A stretch of 64,000 nucleotides of DNA from Bacteroides timonensis (GTDB taxonomy: Bacteria; Bacteroidota; Bacteroidia; Bacteroidales; Bacteroidaceae): the NCBI RefSeq assembly GCF_000513195.1, contig NZ_CBVI010000134.1, positions 1 through 64,000 of the forward strand. Reading direction: 5' to 3'. The notes under the pieces were generated by a model. It was given only the letters and a program-made list of their open reading frames with translations. It made no database searches and was not told the DNA's origin. The position numbers and the translations under genes are program-made. This document shows, in pieces, positions 60,741 to 64,000 of the stretch (the stretch's first letter is position 1; each line of letters opens with the position of its first letter).

Positions 60741-62066
60741 TTATTCGACTAATGATTCTATTTGCCCGGTCAGTTTCAGCAACATGAGGTTAGTCACCCG
60801 ATAGTTGTAGTGGGCGCTGATGTAATTGTTCTGGGCTTCGCTCATCCGCATTTCGTCTTGCAGCACTTCGGTCATTGAGGTGATGCCTTCGCGGTAGCGG
60901 TCCATAGTGACGGTATATACATCTTCGGCGAGCAAATAATTATCTTTCTGTTTCCTGAAATTCCGTTGGTTGTTCATCAGATCGTTGGTAGCATTCAGGT
61001 ATTGGGTCTGCAAATTCTTGCGGGTGTTCTCCTGTGCCAGTTTGATGTTTTCGATATCAATGACCGCCTTTCTGGTTTTATAGCGTTTGTCCAGACCGTC
61101 GAAGATGGGGACACGCAGCGAGAGCCCTAAGCCATAGGAACGATACCAATGACCGGAAGGACCGGAATGAAACCAGTGGTAAGCCTTATCGGTGTAAGCG
61201 GAAAACATCCAGTTGCCCGTCAGATTCAGGGAAGGGATGTATCCGTAACCAATCATCTTCTTTTGCTGCTCCGCCAGTTGGCGTTGCGATTGCAGCAGTT
61301 GGAGTTCGTATAGACTCTCCGAAAGTCCGGTCAACGCTACGGGGGTGATGGTTTCGGTATCCACCGGCACTAAGGCTATTTGTTTTTCTGCGGGATAATC
61401 GATGATGTATTTCAGCAGGTTCAATTGCTGTTCCAGCATGGCTTGTGCATTGTCATACTGCACTTTCAGGTTTTCGAGATTGATGTTCACCCGTTTTACA
61501 TCGACTTCCATTGCCATTCCGTTGTCATAGAAGGCCTGCGTGATGTTCTGCAATTCTTCAAGACGGGTGATATTGGTTTTTATCAGTGCGATTTGCTCGG
61601 CGGTGACTTGTCCCAGGTAATACATCTTACAGACTTGCAAGATGAGGTCTTCTCTCGCCTTTTCGTAGGTGAGGCGGTTCATCTCGTCCATTGTCTGCGC
61701 AATGGAGATACCGGTATAGAGGGTTTGGTTATAGAGCGGCATCTGGAGCTGCAAACCTGCGCTGGCATTGTATTGCAAGGTATGGGTTACATTGTAGGGT
61801 GTGCCGTAAGCGGAGCCGTCAGTGACGGATACGGGCGGGTCGATATTGTCATTATAATTGGCAAAACCATTGATTTGGGGCAACAACCGTGCACGGTTCT
61901 CGGAGATGCCATACCTTCCCTTTTGTATCTCTTTCCGTTTACTTTGCAGGGACAGGTTGTTCTCGATACCTATCTTCAGGCAGTCTTCCAATGCCAGAGT
62001 ATCTTGTGCGCCTGCACTCACAACGGGCAGGCAGAAAAAGGAAAAAATGAACAGTAGCCTTCTCAT
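60741..62066 (-). CDS. TolC-family outer membrane channel
   Basis: 441 residues from the ATG at 62066 (another at 62075 adds three residues). Signal peptide MRRLLFIFSFFCLPVVSAGA. Two OEP repeats with long helices (LEDCLKIGIENNLSLQSKRK; YEKAREDLILQVCKMYYLGQ) and beta-strand stretches (GLGLSLRVPIFDGL). First gene of the operon, giving the outer membrane duct. Confidence 0.9.
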   Translation of the reverse strand: MRRLLFIFSFFCLPVVSAGAQDTLALEDCLKIGIENNLSLQSKRKEIQKGRYGISENRARLLPQINGFANYNDNIDPPVSVTDGSAYGTPYNVTHTLQYNASAGLQLQMPLYNQTLYTGISIAQTMDEMNRLTYEKAREDLILQVCKMYYLGQVTAEQIALIKTNITRLEELQNITQAFYDNGMAMEVDVKRVNINLENLKVQYDNAQAMLEQQLNLLKYIIDYPAEKQIALVPVDTETITPVALTGLSESLYELQLLQSQRQLAEQQKKMIGYGYIPSLNLTGNWMFSAYTDKAYHWFHSGPSGHWYRSYGLGLSLRVPIFDGLDKRYKTRKAVIDIENIKLAQENTRKNLQTQYLNATNDLMNNQRNFRKQKDNYLLAEDVYTVTMDRYREGITSMTEVLQDEMRMSEAQNNYISAHYNYRVTNLMLLKLTGQIESLVE

Positions 62067-62075
62067 AACAATCAT

Positions 62076-62516
62076 TTGATATTTGGAGGCAAAGTTAGCG
62101 GGTTAGCACATAAGATGCTGTCTATATATCGACTGTTTATGTTCACATTTTCCCTTTTTGCATGATTACTTCTGATTCATCCCACAACCATAACATGCAC
62201 AAATGTTCCCCACCCTATAAATCAGATCTTGCCAATAGCCATATATAACGTTGCAAACATTAGTAAATTCCCAAGCTATTCATAAGAATATATGCAAAAA
62301 AAGTGAATGGCTAAAAACATAAAAAAAGCACAGTTGTTATTTTTTCATCCAGAATCTGCAAAGCAGGCATCGACGGTATCTTTAAGATTAAATAGTCTGA
62401 AAATAAATAATACAACGTTTATTTCCAAGATACTGGCATCCGGTTTGCGAGTAGTATTATGGAATGTTTATTCCTCTATTAGTAACATGACAACGTTATA
62501 ATTAAAATAAATGATT
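62076..62516. other. Spacer between the efflux operon and a small ORF
   Basis: About 440 bases. It holds the efflux promoter (62090-62097). A 64-codon ORF (62307-62501) has no recognisable features and no promoter box. Nothing else is seen. Confidence 0.5.
62090..62097 (-). promoter_or_regulatory. -7 box of the efflux operon
   Basis: TAACTTTG on the minus strand, 23 bases before the ATG at 62066. No -33 box, consistent with a need for an activator such as the AraC protein. Confidence 0.5.
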
Positions 62517-62816
62517 ATGGAAACAAGCAAAAAATTAATTGCAGTCGTAGAAATCAGTGGTGACAAATCAACACAATTCTGGGCAAGAGCCGATGATTTA
62601 GCGCAAGAGTACAATGAAAAGTCAACGGATATTACTTATATCGTAACAAAACTTCCCGATTCAGATGACTTGTTCAACTTTTATGCAACCTCTCAGGGAG
62701 AAATGAAGCAGGAGACACTGATCGAATGCAGTCGTGAATTCATCGACGGACTGATGAAACTGGTTCCAAGTGAGTGCGTTAAAATCAAAGTCATCGGAGA
62801 TTCTGAAGAAAAATAA
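62517..62816 (+). CDS. Small soluble protein, unknown function
   Basis: 99 residues from the ATG at 62517 (one at 62511 adds two). METSKKLIAVVEISGDKSTQ; mixed alpha/beta, acidic, with no signal peptide or membrane helix. No family recognised. Confidence 0.6.
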   Translation: METSKKLIAVVEISGDKSTQFWARADDLAQEYNEKSTDITYIVTKLPDSDDLFNFYATSQGEMKQETLIECSREFIDGLMKLVPSECVKIKVIGDSEEK

Positions 62817-62840
62817 CTCAGAAAAATCAGATAACCACAA

Positions 62841-62873
62841 TGCCTCCATTGCATTATTATTACAATGGAGGCA
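62841..62873. terminator. Hairpin between convergent genes
   Basis: TGCCTCCATTG (62841-62851) pairs perfectly with CAATGGAGGCA (62863-62873), loop 11. It lies between the stops at 62816 and 62885 and may serve both. Confidence 0.65.
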
Positions 62874-62884
62874 CTATTATGCTG

Positions 62885-64000
62885 TCAAGGTCGTATAAAA
62901 GCCAGTCTCTTATCCTCTTCCGCAAACAAGATCGCCGTATTCACCAATGCCAGATGAGAATACGCTTGCGGAAAGTTGCCCAATTGCTCTTTCGTGTCAA
63001 AATCAATATCTTCGCTGAAAAGTCCCAAATGATTGGCATATTTCAGTACTTCATCGAAAAGACATCTTGCCTCTTCGCGTCTGCCCGTGACGAACAATCC
63101 CCGTATCAGCCAAAAGGTACAAATTGTAAAGGCGGAAGAGGGCATACCGAAATCATCCTCATTCTTATAACGGTACATCAATCCTTTATGGAAAAGAGCT
63201 TTCCTGACTGCCTCCACTGTCTTATGGTAACGGACATCATCAGCCTGAATAAACCCGTAAGGTTCCATCAGCAGCAAGGACGAATCTAAGGCTTGATTAT
63301 CATAAGCCTGGGAGAAACTCTGCATATCCTCTTTCCAACCATGTTTCATGACGTCTTCCCGAATATCCTCCGCCTCCTTCTGCCAACGCTCGGCATCCTC
63401 ATACTTGCCCAGCATACGGGCTATCTTCACACCACGATCCAAGGCTACCCAGCACATCACCTTTGAGGACACGAAATGCTGTCCTTCACCCCTGATCTCC
63501 CAAATACCCTTATCCGGTTCCCGCCAATCTTCCACAACCGTGACCAGAATGCTTTTCACCATTTCCCACATATCCTCTATCTCGTCCAGTGTGCCCGGCA
63601 TCAGGCGATAATACTGATAGATCAAATCCATCAGATAACCGAAAGAGTCGTTCTGTCTCTGATGATAGGCATCATTCCCTATCCTGACAGGTTTCGAATG
63701 CTTATATCCGGAAAGATGATCCAGAATAACCTCAGTCAATTTGCGTTCACCACGTATTCCATACATGATCTGATATGACTTGCGACTGGCCACGAAGGTG
63801 GACTGGATAAATTTCATGAAACGGCGGGCAGCACCGGCATGCCCCACCCGGAACATCGTCTCGATAGACATGGAAGCGTCACGCAGCCAACAGAACCGGT
63901 AATCCCAGTTACGTACCTCGCCAATAGTTTCCGGCAAACTAGTAGTCAAAGCTGCCAAAACGGCACCATTATAATAAGACATCAGCTTCAGCACTAGCAG
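62885..64000 (-). CDS. GH15 glucoamylase/trehalase-like enzyme, N-terminus cut by window
   Basis: At least 371 residues of the C-terminal part; the frame is open to the window edge (LLVLKLMSYYNGAVLAALTT). (alpha/alpha)6-barrel motifs: TSLPETIGEVRNWDYRFCWL and RDAS (GH15 substrate-binding region), GIWEIRG (first catalytic Glu region), and EQLGNFPQAYSHLALVN, the second catalytic Glu region of GH15. Such Bacteroides proteins lack a signal in many cases and act on trehalose or alpha-glucans; the missing N-terminus prevents a decision. Confidence 0.85.
   Translation of the reverse strand: MLVLKLMSYYNGAVLAALTTSLPETIGEVRNWDYRFCWLRDASMSIETMFRVGHAGAARRFMKFIQSTFVASRKSYQIMYGIRGERKLTEVILDHLSGYKHSKPVRIGNDAYHQRQNDSFGYLMDLIYQYYRLMPGTLDEIEDMWEMVKSILVTVVEDWREPDKGIWEIRGEGQHFVSSKVMCWVALDRGVKIARMLGKYEDAERWQKEAEDIREDVMKHGWKEDMQSFSQAYDNQALDSSLLLMEPYGFIQADDVRYHKTVEAVRKALFHKGLMYRYKNEDDFGMPSSAFTICTFWLIRGLFVTGRREEARCLFDEVLKYANHLGLFSEDIDFDTKEQLGNFPQAYSHLALVNTAILFAEEDKRLAFIRP

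Noticed and set aside
62307-62501. 64-residue plus-strand ORF
   Set aside because: No promoter box or similarity to known proteins; composition is no better than background.

Overview
The window looks like chromosomal DNA of a gut Bacteroides-type bacterium (Bacteroidota). Pointers are the TAnnTTTG -7 promoter boxes in front of many genes, a fused FeoA-FeoB iron transporter, a Rho factor with a long disordered asparagine-rich insert, a two-component-regulator-type propeller protein, and secreted carbohydrate-active enzymes of families common in this genus. The species cannot be fixed from the sequence alone.

Layout. 1-1740: divergent phage-type regulators (partial XRE protein and S24 repressor) and two small unknown proteins. 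1946-16337: a carbohydrate locus with a truncated HTCS-like propeller sensor, then six same-strand exported enzymes (alginate-lyase-like PL, heparinase II/III-like PL, a GH127-type/beta-lactamase-type fusion, GH97, GH43, GH88). No SusC/SusD pair is present. 16356-19115: a sensor kinase and a small lipoprotein. 19162-21283: a queuosine operon (yhhQ-queC-queF) headed by a likely preQ1-I riboswitch. 21443-25752: two outer membrane proteins flanking a cyclase-like regulator/DUF3307 membrane-protein pair with a TATCGGTA palindrome over its promoter. 26690-34417: metabolic and housekeeping genes. 34659-40452: one giant helicase-nuclease gene split by a single-base shift in an A7 run. 40507-49215: a 20-residue-repeat secreted protein, tRNA-Cys, feoAB, tilS, a ferredoxin and rho. 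49358-56848: two tandem TPR sensor kinases (the second degenerate), ffh, folD, a CapA-like protein. 56939-64000: tRNA-His, a TolC/HlyD/MFS efflux operon with an AraC regulator, a small protein and a partial GH15 enzyme.

The strongest unexplained signal is a family of modular intergenic repeats. A 244-bp core occurs three times (7833-8076, 26141-26384 inverted, 45687-45930). Each copy contains four 22-bp units arranged as an inverted pair of pairs and is bordered by a GGGTTATGA-like motif and interchangeable long hairpins. A second 22-bp-period array (8140-8250) sits beside copy A, and one matching unit lies beside copy B. Other palindromic elements lie around queC and at 30873-30941.

All calls are from reading the sequence. 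Family names rest on motif recognition, not on database searches.
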